Shown: positions 36,082 to 43,792 of the stretch, piece after piece
Layout: each line of letters opens with the position of its first letter
How positions within the stretch are numbered: position 1 is the first letter of the stretch
From: an uncultured Atopostipes sp.
GTDB taxonomy: Bacteria > Bacillota > Bacilli > Lactobacillales > Carnobacteriaceae_A
Direction of reading: 5' to 3'
NCBI GenBank assembly: GCA_910588235.1
Contig: CAJUOQ010000016.1
Coordinates: 1-46,471 of the forward strand
Length of the DNA stretch: 46,471 nucleotides
Made by a program: the position numbers and the translations under genes
The notes under the pieces: generated by a model
The model's input: the letters and a program-made list of their open reading frames with translations, nothing else
Database searches by the model: none
Told to the model about the DNA's origin: nothing

Positions 36082-36912
36082 GTGAAAAAGATATTTCTTA
36101 TAAGCGGATCCGTTTTAGCATTGGCTGCATGTGGCCAGAATGAACAGACAGAAACGGATGAAACAAATGAAGAAACAGAAGTCACGGGATCGCATAGCGG
36201 ACAAGAGAACAAAGAACAAGAAAAAGAGACGGCTTCTGATGTAGAAAAGGAAGAAACAGCGTCTGATTTGACTGAAGAAGAAGCAGAGGAACAAGTGATT
36301 GACTATATAGAAGAAACGAAACCAGAAATTGAAAGCTTTTTGAGTACTTATCAATTTATAGTGGAGGAAAAAGGAGATAAGTATCAAGTGAATATGTTTT
36401 CGTCAGAGTCAGCCGATGAAAATATAGGCTCTCCTTTACTTTCCAGTTACGAGGTGAATCGGAGTACGGGAGAAGTGAAGGAGATTGAACCATCGATTGA
36501 AGAACCAGAGCCTTATGTAAGTGAAGTTGCTACAATGAGTGAGAAAGAAAGAGAAGGGCGCCACCGAGAGTTGGCTGCGGATGAAGAAAACTTAGAAAAT
36601 AAGGTCTTCGATCATTTAATGCTTCCGGGCCTCCATGAGAATACTGTGGCTTATGAAGGAAGGGTAAACCCTGATGATGCTATTGAACTTTTTCTAGCAA
36701 CTGCAGATGATCCTCCATATTTAGAGGATTTGGATGTTGTTCCTGAGGTCGACGAGGAAGGATACTTTAGCGTTGATCTTCGTCCTTATGATTTAAAGAA
36801 TAAAGCCTATTTAAGGGTCTCAATTCATGGGGATTATTCAAAAACACAGGTTTTCGATCTTCCAGTATTTGAAGCGGACGAGGGGATGGAATCGATTAGT
36901 GTGCGCAAGTAA
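36082..36912 (+). CDS. Lipoprotein of unknown function
   Basis: A type II signal peptide is clear: MKKIFLISGSVLALAACG, lipobox LAAC with Cys17. A Glu/Thr-rich acidic linker (about residues 20-70) precedes a PepSY-like region (VEEKGDKYQVNMFSSES, YEVNRSTGEVKEIEP) and a C-terminal domain with no match that I can name. The start is GTG, with AAAGGA nine to ten bases upstream. Anchored on the outer membrane face. The gene ends inside the left arm of its terminator. Confidence 0.8.
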   Translation: MKKIFLISGSVLALAACGQNEQTETDETNEETEVTGSHSGQENKEQEKETASDVEKEETASDLTEEEAEEQVIDYIEETKPEIESFLSTYQFIVEEKGDKYQVNMFSSESADENIGSPLLSSYEVNRSTGEVKEIEPSIEEPEPYVSEVATMSEKEREGRHRELAADEENLENKVFDHLMLPGLHENTVAYEGRVNPDDAIELFLATADDPPYLEDLDVVPEVDEEGYFSVDLRPYDLKNKAYLRVSIHGDYSKTQVFDLPVFEADEGMESISVRK

Positions 36913-36952
36913 AAACCTGATTGATTTAATAGCTAATAACAATCAGGTTTTT
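36911..36952. terminator. Intrinsic terminator between the lipoprotein and the convergent peptide gene
   Basis: A perfect 13-bp stem (36911-36923 with 36940-36952) that includes the stop codon of the lipoprotein and ends in T5. The symmetric A and T runs would also stop transcription arriving from the minus strand. Confidence 0.85.
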
Positions 36953-36997
36953 ATGTAATGTTCAAGATGAATTGTAGAGATAGTTCCATCCTAAGGT

Positions 36998-37120
36998 TTA
37001 TTCCATAAGTTCAACGGGTGGAACTTTAGGACCATAAGGGACAATAGGTGCAATCGAAGAGACAGTGATTAAAGATAAAGCTAGTACAGCTAATAATTTT
37101 TTGATCAAATGTTTTGACAT
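36998..37120 (-). CDS. Candidate signalling propeptide of the adjacent RRNPP regulator
   Basis: A 40-codon gene. AAGGAGG on the minus strand lies seven bases before the ATG at 37120. The product has a basic start (MSKHLIKK), a hydrophobic Sec-type segment (LLAVLALSLITVSSIA) and a short proline-rich tail, PIVPYGPKVPPVELME. It begins 32 bases after the stop of a PlcR-like regulator, same strand, so both are probably on one mRNA. This matches plcR-papR, where a small exported propeptide follows its receptor gene. A C-terminal fragment would be the re-imported signal. No known pheromone motif is recognised. Function is inferred from layout and protein design. Confidence 0.75.
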   Translation of the reverse strand: MSKHLIKKLLAVLALSLITVSSIAPIVPYGPKVPPVELME

Positions 37121-37152
37121 TTTCTCACCTCCTTATTTGGAGAATTTAGTGA

Positions 37153-38037
37153 TTAACTCATATAATTAATCGCACTTGTTGTTTGTAATTCGTCATTTAT
37201 TTCTTTAATTTCAAGTTGGGTCATCATTTTGAATTCATTATTTTTCTGGATTTCAAAGATACTGAGAGCTAATTGGTTACTTTTTTTAGCTTCTTCTAAA
37301 TGGCCAAGTTTGCGAAGTAAATAACCTTTGGTGTGGTATAAGTCGCCTAAAAGAAACATTGAATTTTGGTTGACGATCGCGTCAATTGCTCGCATGATTA
37401 CTTCCAAAGCTTCTTTTTCACTGGCTGTTTCTTCTAAAGTTAAAGCATAATTTAACATAATCTTTGCTTGGACCTTATAATCGATATGTTCATCAATGAT
37501 ATTGTCTCCATTACGAAAAACGTTTAATGCCTGTTCAAATTTATGATCTTGGTAATAAATAACACCTATCGCATTAAGTATTTCGAGAACTAATTCTTCA
37601 TTGAGGCCTTCTAAAGAAATATCATTGAGTATTTTTAGAGCGACCCCTTTTTGGCCATATAATTTATCTTGTATGGAAGCTTTTATCCATGAAAAAAATG
37701 CTTGGTCATTTTCATCATTTACTTTTTTAATCATAAATTCATTATGATTGAGTAATAATTCGATCGTTTCATAGTCTCGTTTTTCTAAATATTTTCGAAT
37801 GGTTGTTTTTACTTGGTGAATTTCATCATTATATTTTGCTTTATGGGTGACTTGATTTAAATCAGTTTCTGAAAGCTCTAAGCGCTTTCCCAACTGATCT
37901 AAAATACTTTTTTTAGGAATAATATCGCCTTTTTCAATCCGACTAATCAGCGCTTGTGTACAAATTCCTGCGGATAAATCTTTCTGTGTGAGTCCCATTT
38001 CTTTGCGTGCGTGTTTTACTAGTTCCCCTAATTCCAT
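37153..38037 (-). CDS. PlcR-like RRNPP regulator (XRE helix-turn-helix plus TPR)
   Basis: Peptide-responsive transcription factor. The XRE domain spans about residues 6-60 (LVKHARKEMGLTQKDLSAGI, LISRIEKGDIIPKKSILDQL). The remaining ~230 residues form TPR-like helical pairs (ILNAIGVIYYQDHKFEQALN, LGDLYHTKGYLLRKLGHLEE) that in this family bind a small peptide. Length (294 aa) and arrangement resemble PlcR (about 285). AAAGGAGG five bases before the ATG. The propeptide gene follows on the same strand; a broken lipoprotein gene diverges upstream. Whether it activates or represses is unknown. Confidence 0.88.
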   Translation of the reverse strand: MELGELVKHARKEMGLTQKDLSAGICTQALISRIEKGDIIPKKSILDQLGKRLELSETDLNQVTHKAKYNDEIHQVKTTIRKYLEKRDYETIELLLNHNEFMIKKVNDENDQAFFSWIKASIQDKLYGQKGVALKILNDISLEGLNEELVLEILNAIGVIYYQDHKFEQALNVFRNGDNIIDEHIDYKVQAKIMLNYALTLEETASEKEALEVIMRAIDAIVNQNSMFLLGDLYHTKGYLLRKLGHLEEAKKSNQLALSIFEIQKNNEFKMMTQLEIKEINDELQTTSAINYMS

Positions 38038-38052
38038 AATGGCCTCCTTTAG

Positions 38053-38091
38053 TAATTATTATAATTATAAATTAATAGAAAATTTAAGCAA
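38053..38091 (-). promoter_or_regulatory. Promoter of the RRNPP regulator with a palindrome at the -10
   Basis: On the minus strand TTGCTT (38086-38091) and TATAAT (38064-38069) are 16 bases apart. A perfect 7-1-7 palindrome, TAATTAT-T-ATAATTA (38053-38067), overlaps the -10 and may be an autoregulatory site, though AT-rich palindromes also arise by chance. Confidence 0.5.
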
Positions 38092-38129
38092 ATCATAAAG
38101 GTGTTCTTGAATGCTTTTTTCGATTCAGT

Positions 38130-38158
38130 TTGAGAAAACTTGATAGACTTAGTATTTT
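38130..38158 (+). promoter_or_regulatory. Promoter of the broken lipoprotein gene
   Basis: TTGAGA (38130-38135) and TATTTT (38153-38158) are 17 bases apart, divergent from the regulator promoter. A leader of about 120 bases with a weak hairpin follows. Confidence 0.5.
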
Positions 38159-38281
38159 TGAGGAAAAAAGGAATGATCAAAAATTGAACGAGAAGTTATT
38201 TGCCTTGCCGTAGAAGTTAATGATTGCTCATCTAAAACTGAAAGATGAAGCCCTTCAATTTGTTTTGAGGAGAGAGCGTCA

Positions 38282-38725
38282 ATGAAAAAAGTTATGATAC
38301 TGTTCAGTATTATTTTGGGAAGTCTTTTCATTTTGATGAGTTGTGGGATGGTTCCATTAGGTGACGAATCTGCCTATGGCGAACAGGTGAATGGTCTTGA
38401 AGGGGTAACGATCGAATTAACGGAAGAAAGGCACCAACCAGAAGGAGATACTTTCGAACTGAGAGTGGTCAATCATTCAGACGAACAGATAACTTAAGGG
38501 GTTGAATATGCGCTTGAATATTATAATGAGGACAAGTAGTATGAAGTTGAGACAGATGAAGAAATTAGTTTTATTATGATTGCTCATATACTAGAATCTG
38601 ATGAAGAGGCGACTGAAGAAATTAATTTAACCTATTACGAACCATTAACACCAGGTCGTTATCGTGTTATTAGACAAATAAACGGCGAACCGATGGCCGC
38701 TGGGTTTGAAGTTCCAGAAGAGTAA
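38282..38725 (+). pseudogene. Lipoprotein with Ig-like domain, broken by two in-frame stops
   Basis: A type II signal peptide (lipobox LMSC, Cys21) opens a frame that stops at TAA 38495-38497 and again at TAG 38537-38539, yet the same frame runs on without shift to TAA 38723. Across the stops it reads EQIT-stop-GVEYALEYYNEDK-stop-YEVETDEEISF, then LTPGRYRVIRQING. In related Ig-like domains a Tyr and a Trp would stand at the two stops (YG and KW), so each needs only one base change. AGGAGAGA precedes the ATG. The intact frame points to recent inactivation; stop readthrough is the less likely alternative. Confidence 0.75.
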
Positions 38726-38761
38726 TTTTCTAAATAGGTTGAAAAGAAAAAATTAAATAAG

Positions 38762-38805
38762 ATAGACATCTTTCATCGTTTCGAATCGGAAGATGTCTAT
38801 TTTTA
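38762..38805. terminator. Terminator between the lipoprotein pseudogene and the convergent GntR gene
   Basis: An 11-bp stem (38762-38772 with 38790-38800) followed by T5 on the plus strand; A/T runs on the other strand suggest bidirectional use. Confidence 0.7.
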
Positions 38806-38806
38806 T

Positions 38807-39520
38807 CTATAAATCTATATAACTAAAGCCTTGGACGAAAAATTGTGTTTCTTCGTGATGGTAAATGACTTTCGAATAATCAAAAGGTTCACCGTTTTTT
38901 AAAAAGAAAATAGATTCTAATAATACCGTAGGATCACCAGGATTTAAATTTAGCAAATCGGCACTTTCTTTATTGAGTGTACTTACGCGTAAAAAATGAT
39001 CGGTGAATCCTGGATTGATTTTTAAATCATGAATAAGGTAAGAGAAAATGGAGTCTTCAACAATTTCTTGATTTAAATAAGGAACAATCTTTTTACGATA
39101 ATAGGATTCCTCGATTGAAAATTTCCGTCCTTCAATTGATCTTAGACGTTTAACATAATAAATATCTTCGTCTGCTTCGACGTTTAAGTTAGCGATAACT
39201 TCTGGAGTAGGCTTAATAACTTTTAAATCGAGCATTTTAGATTCTAATTTGAAGTCTCGTAAACTATTTTTTAAGCCATTTGTTTCTGTAATATTGACGT
39301 ACCCTTTACGCCGATGCTTTCGTACAAAGCTTCCACTACCGCGTACCTGATAAATATAAGCTTGTTTTTCAAGTTCATCTAAAGCTTTTAAAACCGTGTT
39401 TTTCCCGGCCTCAAACTCTTCCATTAATACTTCGATACTTGGTAATTTATCCCCTTGTTCCATCTCTTTTTTCTCAATGGTCTGAATAATTTCGCGGATG
39501 ATTTCTTTATATTTAGGCAT
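38807..39520 (-). CDS. GntR-family regulator with UTRA domain
   Basis: Likely the repressor of the divergent beta-glucoside operon. The winged helix covers residues 1-70 (LPSIEVLMEEFEAGKNTVLK, VRGSGSFV) and the UTRA sugar-phosphate sensor domain about 95-235 (KRLRSIEGRKFSIEESYYRK, FFLKNGEPFDYSKVIYHHEE). HutC/TreR subfamily. The ligand is probably a phosphorylated beta-glucoside made by the PTS next door. A GGAGG lies 12 bases before the ATG, somewhat far. Length 237 aa. Confidence 0.9.
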   Translation of the reverse strand: MPKYKEIIREIIQTIEKKEMEQGDKLPSIEVLMEEFEAGKNTVLKALDELEKQAYIYQVRGSGSFVRKHRRKGYVNITETNGLKNSLRDFKLESKMLDLKVIKPTPEVIANLNVEADEDIYYVKRLRSIEGRKFSIEESYYRKKIVPYLNQEIVEDSIFSYLIHDLKINPGFTDHFLRVSTLNKESADLLNLNPGDPTVLLESIFFLKNGEPFDYSKVIYHHEETQFFVQGFSYIDL

Positions 39521-39553
39521 ATGAGCTCACATCCTCCATGTTTTGTCACCAAT

Positions 39554-39619
39554 AGTATACCATAATTTTTTAAAAGTTTAAGGGTCTTGACAAACTATAC
39601 CCATATACTTAAACTATAC
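39554..39619. promoter_or_regulatory. Divergent promoter/operator region of the gntR and PTS genes
   Basis: Plus strand: TTGACA (39587-39592), 17 bases, TAAACT (39610-39615). Minus strand: extended -10 with TATACT (39554-39559). TATAC occurs four times (39556, 39596, 39604, 39615), including AAACTATAC twice 19 bases apart, bracketing both promoters; these are candidate half-sites for the UTRA regulator, whose subfamily favours GTATA/TATAC-type sites. Confidence 0.55.
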
Positions 39620-39661
39620 AGGAAAGGTAATAACAATAAAAGTAGATGGAGGAAGTTAGAA

Positions 39662-41572
39662 ATGGCCGATAACAAAGAAACAGCTAAATTTGTCGTGGAA
39701 CACATTGGTGGAGAAGAAAATGTCAATTCTTTAGTCCATTGTGCGACACGATTAAGATTTAGACTAAAAGATACAGACGAAGTAGATGAAGAAGCATTAA
39801 AAAATAATCCCGGTATTTTAACGGCTGTTGAAAGTGGTGGACAATATCAAGTCGTGATTGGAAACCACGTAGCCAAAGTTTACCAAGAGATTATGGATCA
39901 ATATAATATTGATTCGGAAGCGGGCAATGGGGAAGATACGGATGCGGAGGATGTTAAAAAATCAGCACGCTCTAAAAATCCTTTAGCCGTTGTGTTTGAA
40001 TATATCTCTGGAACGTTCTCACCGTTAATTCCTGCGTTAGCTGGTTCGGGAATGATTAAAGCGCTTTTAGCCGTATTAACAATGCTCAACTGGTTAAGCC
40101 CGGAAAGTTCAACTTACGCGGTGCTAGAAGCAGCTTCGAATGGATTGTTTTATTTCTTCCCAATCTTTATTGGAGTTTCAGCTGCTAGATTCTTAAAGGT
40201 TAGTCCTTTTGTCGGAGGAGTTATTGGAGCAGGATTATTAGAACCAAGCTTTACTGCTTTACTAGAAACCAGCCAAAGTTTAGATTTTATGGGACTTCCT
40301 TTAATTATTTCTGATTATGCGAGCACTGTTTTCCCTATGCTGGTGACGATGGCCTTTTATGCGCCATTAGAACGATTCCTTAAAAAATATACGCCGGATA
40401 TCATTCAATTATTCTTTGTACCCATGATGAGTATTTTAATTATGGTTCCGCTATCTGCGTTGATTTTCGGGCCGTTTTCACAATATGTAAGCCAGCTCAT
40501 TGCTTCTGGTTTAGTGGCGCTACTTGATTTTTCTTCCGTACTGACAGGGGTAGTATTTGCCTCTATATGGCCATTTCTTGTTTTATTTGGAGTTCACTGG
40601 GGTGTCTCACCGATTAGTATTGATAATCTTACACGAGGCGGGGACCCATTGAATGCGATGGCAGCAGGAGCAACCTTTGCGCAAATGGGAATTGCCTTTG
40701 GTATTTTCTTACGCTACCGTAAGGATCAAGACCTAAGCTCCCTCTCTTTAGCAGGAACTATTTCTGGTCTAGTCGCAGGAGTAACAGAGCCTATTTTATA
40801 TGGTTTAGTTTTACGCTATCGTCGCTTAATTCCAATTATGGTGGTCTCAAGTGCTTTAGGTGGGGGAATGGTTGGTTTGTTTGGTGCTGAAATGTATAGC
40901 TATGCTTTCAATAGTGTACTAACGATTCCAGCTTACGGGCCTATTCCACAATATGTATTAAGTATTACGGCTTCCTTTATCTTAGGCGCTGTCTTGGCCT
41001 TTATCTTTGGGCTTGACCAAGAACCCGAAGCAGAAATAGCAACAACAACTGCTACAGCTGTTAACGAAGAAGCAGCTGAAGCTGAAGCAAATGATAGCGA
41101 AGATTTAGTAGAAGGTACACAAGTGACAATTGGTTCTCCACTCGAAGGAGAGTTTATTCCTTTAGAAGAAGTAGAAGATGAAGTCTTTTCATCCGGTGCA
41201 ATGGGTCTAGGTGGTGCAGTGATTCCGATGGATGGAAATTTAGTTGCCCCATTTTCTGGGAAAATAACAGCTACCTTCCCAACAAAACATGCGATTGGTT
41301 TAACCGATGAAAATGGTATTGAATTACTAATCCACATTGGGATGGACACGGTCCAACTCGATGGTAAACACTATACGATGCACGTTGAAGAGAATCAAGA
41401 AGTAGAACAGGGCGATTTATTAATTACTTTCGATGTTGAAGCGATTAAAGAGGCCGGCTATTCGGTAGTAACGCCTCTGATTGTGACCAATACAGATGAC
41501 TTTAAACAAGTAGCGAGTGCAAAATCTCGTCATGTTGAACCAAGCGACAAAGTTCTAACGATCGTTAAATAA
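39662..41572 (+). CDS. bglP: Beta-glucoside PTS transporter, EIIBCA fusion
   Basis: Imports and phosphorylates a beta-glucoside. EIIB comes first, with the phospho-Cys in LVHCATRLRFRLKD (Cys27). The EIIC channel (about 110-470) has around ten hydrophobic segments and GVHWGVSPIS. An Ala/Glu linker leads to EIIA (about 500-636) with the phospho-His in LLIHIGMDTV and GKHYTMHVEENQEVEQGD. The open frame extends to 39587, within the promoter; GGAGG at 39648-39652 marks ATG 39662. Length 636 aa. The GH1 gene behind it points to beta-glucosides as substrate; sucrose or trehalose is less likely. Confidence 0.92.
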   Translation: MADNKETAKFVVEHIGGEENVNSLVHCATRLRFRLKDTDEVDEEALKNNPGILTAVESGGQYQVVIGNHVAKVYQEIMDQYNIDSEAGNGEDTDAEDVKKSARSKNPLAVVFEYISGTFSPLIPALAGSGMIKALLAVLTMLNWLSPESSTYAVLEAASNGLFYFFPIFIGVSAARFLKVSPFVGGVIGAGLLEPSFTALLETSQSLDFMGLPLIISDYASTVFPMLVTMAFYAPLERFLKKYTPDIIQLFFVPMMSILIMVPLSALIFGPFSQYVSQLIASGLVALLDFSSVLTGVVFASIWPFLVLFGVHWGVSPISIDNLTRGGDPLNAMAAGATFAQMGIAFGIFLRYRKDQDLSSLSLAGTISGLVAGVTEPILYGLVLRYRRLIPIMVVSSALGGGMVGLFGAEMYSYAFNSVLTIPAYGPIPQYVLSITASFILGAVLAFIFGLDQEPEAEIATTTATAVNEEAAEAEANDSEDLVEGTQVTIGSPLEGEFIPLEEVEDEVFSSGAMGLGGAVIPMDGNLVAPFSGKITATFPTKHAIGLTDENGIELLIHIGMDTVQLDGKHYTMHVEENQEVEQGDLLITFDVEAIKEAGYSVVTPLIVTNTDDFKQVASAKSRHVEPSDKVLTIVK

Positions 41573-41602
41573 TCTATTTAAAAATTATCAGGAGGAATAT
41601 GA

Positions 41603-43048
41603 ATGAGTAAATTACCAAAGGATTTTTTATGGGGCGGCGCCGTTGCAGCACACCAATTTGAAGGGGGCTGGGACCAAGATGGCAAAGGACCAAGCGTTGT
41701 CGATGTCATGACAGCGGGTGGCCCTAACCAACCACGAGAAATTACTGAAACTATTGAGGAAGATAAATTTTACCCGAACCATGAAGCCATTGATTTTTAT
41801 AACCGCTATAAAGAAGATGTGAAATTATTTGCAGAGATGGGTCTTAAAGCTTTAAGAACTTCTATTAACTGGACCCGAATTTTTCCAAATGGAGACGATG
41901 AAGAACCAAATGAAGCAGGTCTGCAATTCTACGATGATTTATTTGATGAATTACTAAAGTATGGGATTGAACCTGTTATTACATTGACGCATTTTGAAAT
42001 GCCATTAAATCTTGCGAAAAATTATGGTGGTTTTAGAAATCGTAAAGTCGTTGATTTATTTGTACGCTTTGCAGAAGTGGTTTTTGAACGTTACAAAGAT
42101 AAAGTCACTTACTGGATGACTTTTAACGAAATCAATAATATGATGGATTATACAAATCCCATTTTCTTATGGACAAACGTTGGTGTTCAAGTAGAAGAAG
42201 GGGAAAATGCGAAAGAAGTGATGTATACAGCGGCTCACCATACATTACTAGCAAGTGCTTTAGCGGTCGCTAAAGGAAAAGAAATTAACCCTGATTTCCA
42301 AATTGGAGCGATGGTATCGCATGTTCCAATTTATCCATTAAATTCAGATCCAGATAATGTGATGTTAGCAGAAGAATCGATGCGTTTACGCTATTTCTTC
42401 CCCGATGTACAAATACGTGGAGAATATCCAAACTATACATTGAAGGAATTTGAGCGTGAAGGATTAGATATTCCAATCTTAGAGGGAGATGCTGAGATTC
42501 TGAAAAACGGAACGGTCGATTATTTAGGATTCAGTTATTATATGTCAAACGTAGTCGATATCCATGCAGAAGATGAAGATAACGAAGAAAACGTCCACGG
42601 GAAAATCCCTTATCAAGTGGATAATTCGTATTTAACAGCGAGCGATTGGGGCTGGACGATTGACCCGGTTGGTTTACGTTATGTCTTGAACCGCTTCTGG
42701 GATCGATATCAAATTCCATTATTCATCGTTGAAAATGGTTATGGAGCAGTAGATACTGTGGAAGAAGATGGCAGTATACACGATCCTGAACGTATCGCTT
42801 ATCTCCGTAATCATATTCAAGAAATGATCAAAGCGGTTGATTATGATGGTGTTGAGTTAATGGGTTATACACCTTGGGGCATCATTGATATTGTTTCTTT
42901 CACAACCGGAGAGATGAGAAAACGCTACGGAATGATCTATGTTGACCGTGATAATGAAGGAAATGGAACGATGGAACGTTCGAAAAAAGACTCATTCGAT
43001 TGGTATCGAAAAGTCATTGAAACAAACGGAGAAGATCTAGAGGGATAA
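41603..43048 (+). CDS. 6-phospho-beta-glucosidase (GH1)
   Basis: Hydrolyses the phosphorylated beta-glucoside delivered by the PTS to glucose 6-phosphate and the aglycone or glucose. GH1 motifs: FLWGGAVAAHQFEGG at the N-terminus, acid/base Glu176 in TFNEINN, nucleophile Glu367 in FIVENGYG. The C-terminal RSKKDSFDWYRKVI matches the 6-phosphate-binding loop of phospho-glucosidases. Length 481 aa. AGGAGG precedes the ATG. It is 30 bases behind the PTS gene in one operon. Confidence 0.94.
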   Translation: MSKLPKDFLWGGAVAAHQFEGGWDQDGKGPSVVDVMTAGGPNQPREITETIEEDKFYPNHEAIDFYNRYKEDVKLFAEMGLKALRTSINWTRIFPNGDDEEPNEAGLQFYDDLFDELLKYGIEPVITLTHFEMPLNLAKNYGGFRNRKVVDLFVRFAEVVFERYKDKVTYWMTFNEINNMMDYTNPIFLWTNVGVQVEEGENAKEVMYTAAHHTLLASALAVAKGKEINPDFQIGAMVSHVPIYPLNSDPDNVMLAEESMRLRYFFPDVQIRGEYPNYTLKEFEREGLDIPILEGDAEILKNGTVDYLGFSYYMSNVVDIHAEDEDNEENVHGKIPYQVDNSYLTASDWGWTIDPVGLRYVLNRFWDRYQIPLFIVENGYGAVDTVEEDGSIHDPERIAYLRNHIQEMIKAVDYDGVELMGYTPWGIIDIVSFTTGEMRKRYGMIYVDRDNEGNGTMERSKKDSFDWYRKVIETNGEDLEG

Positions 43049-43055
43049 TGTTTCA

Positions 43056-43092
43056 GCTAGTGGCGCTTATTTAAAGCGTTACTAGCTTTTTA
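43056..43092 (+). terminator. Intrinsic terminator after the beta-glucoside operon
   Basis: A 14-bp stem (43056-43069 with 43075-43088, two G-U pairs) and T5. Confidence 0.85.
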
Positions 43093-43209
43093 AATACTTG
43101 TTTGTTTAAATTAATCAAAAAAATAATTCATTTCAAGCAAGAAGGTATATATACGTGTTTAAATATAGTATGATGGAATTAGCATATATTAGGAGGAATT
43201 ATAAAAATA

Positions 43210-43521
43210 ATGGAACATATTTCTATTGAAGATTTTCATCAAGTAATACAAGATAAAGGGGCAGACAATGTCAATGTCGTTGACGTTCGAGCACCCGAAA
43301 AATTTGAGGAAGCGCATATTGAAGGCGCGATCAATCTTCCTTTAAGTGAGTTAGAAGATCATTTAGATGTGTTAGATAAAGATAAACATTACTACGTGAT
43401 TTGTCAGGCAGAGAGATTTTCACGCCGAGGAACTGAAATATTAAATGATCATGGTTTCGAAGCGACCAATGTGACTTCTGGAATGAATGATTACCCAGGG
43501 GAGACTGTATCAAGTAACTAA
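43210..43521 (+). CDS. Single-domain rhodanese-like protein
   Basis: Possible sulfurtransferase. The rhodanese fold is visible: VVDVRAPEKFEEAHIEGAIN and the active-site loop VICQAERFSRRG with Cys65. Length 103 aa. AGGAGG lies 13 bases before the ATG, longer than usual, but no better in-frame start is seen. It stands alone with a -10-like TATGAT at 43169 and its own terminator. Sulfur donor and acceptor are unknown. Confidence 0.88.
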   Translation: MEHISIEDFHQVIQDKGADNVNVVDVRAPEKFEEAHIEGAINLPLSELEDHLDVLDKDKHYYVICQAERFSRRGTEILNDHGFEATNVTSGMNDYPGETVSSN

Positions 43522-43584
43522 TCAGGCAATCACTAAGAAAAGCAATTGATCGTTTAACGGATGATCAGCAGAATAATTTATTCC

Positions 43585-43636
43585 AACTCTACTTAACTGA
43601 CTATTTATGGAAAGTCTTGTTAAGTAGAGTTTTTAT
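43585..43636 (+). terminator. Intrinsic terminator after the rhodanese gene
   Basis: A perfect 13-bp stem (43585-43597 with 43619-43631), possibly extended inward, and a T-rich tail. The 271-base gap 43522-43792 otherwise holds the promoter described next. Confidence 0.85.
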
Positions 43637-43679
43637 TTTAAATATTGATATAAAAAATTGTCTTTTTCATATTTTTAGT

Positions 43680-43711
43680 TTGACTTCACATTATTTTTAG
43701 TCTATCCTAAA
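43680..43711 (+). promoter_or_regulatory. Metal-transporter promoter with candidate DtxR/MntR-type operator
   Basis: TTGACT (43680-43685) and TATCCT (43703-43708) are 17 bases apart. TTTAG-TCTATC-CTAAA (43696-43711), an interrupted inverted repeat, covers the -10 box. Its layout resembles the MntR/ScaR/EfaR-type sites upstream of manganese transporters of lactic acid bacteria. Confidence 0.55.
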
Positions 43712-43792
43712 CTTAGTAAATATGAAAAGTATAAATAAAATATCATAAGTATGTCTGTTGATATTTAAAAGAAAAGGAGTTGAATATAAGAG

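Noticed and set aside
38495..38539. Recoding of TAA/TAG in the lipoprotein as programmed readthrough
   Set aside because: Two different stop codons 42 bases apart with no recognisable downstream stimulatory structure; inactivation is simpler, so it is called a pseudogene.
40933..41349. 138-codon antisense frame inside the PTS gene
   Set aside because: Ser/Ala-rich shadow of the acidic EIIA linker; no start signal.
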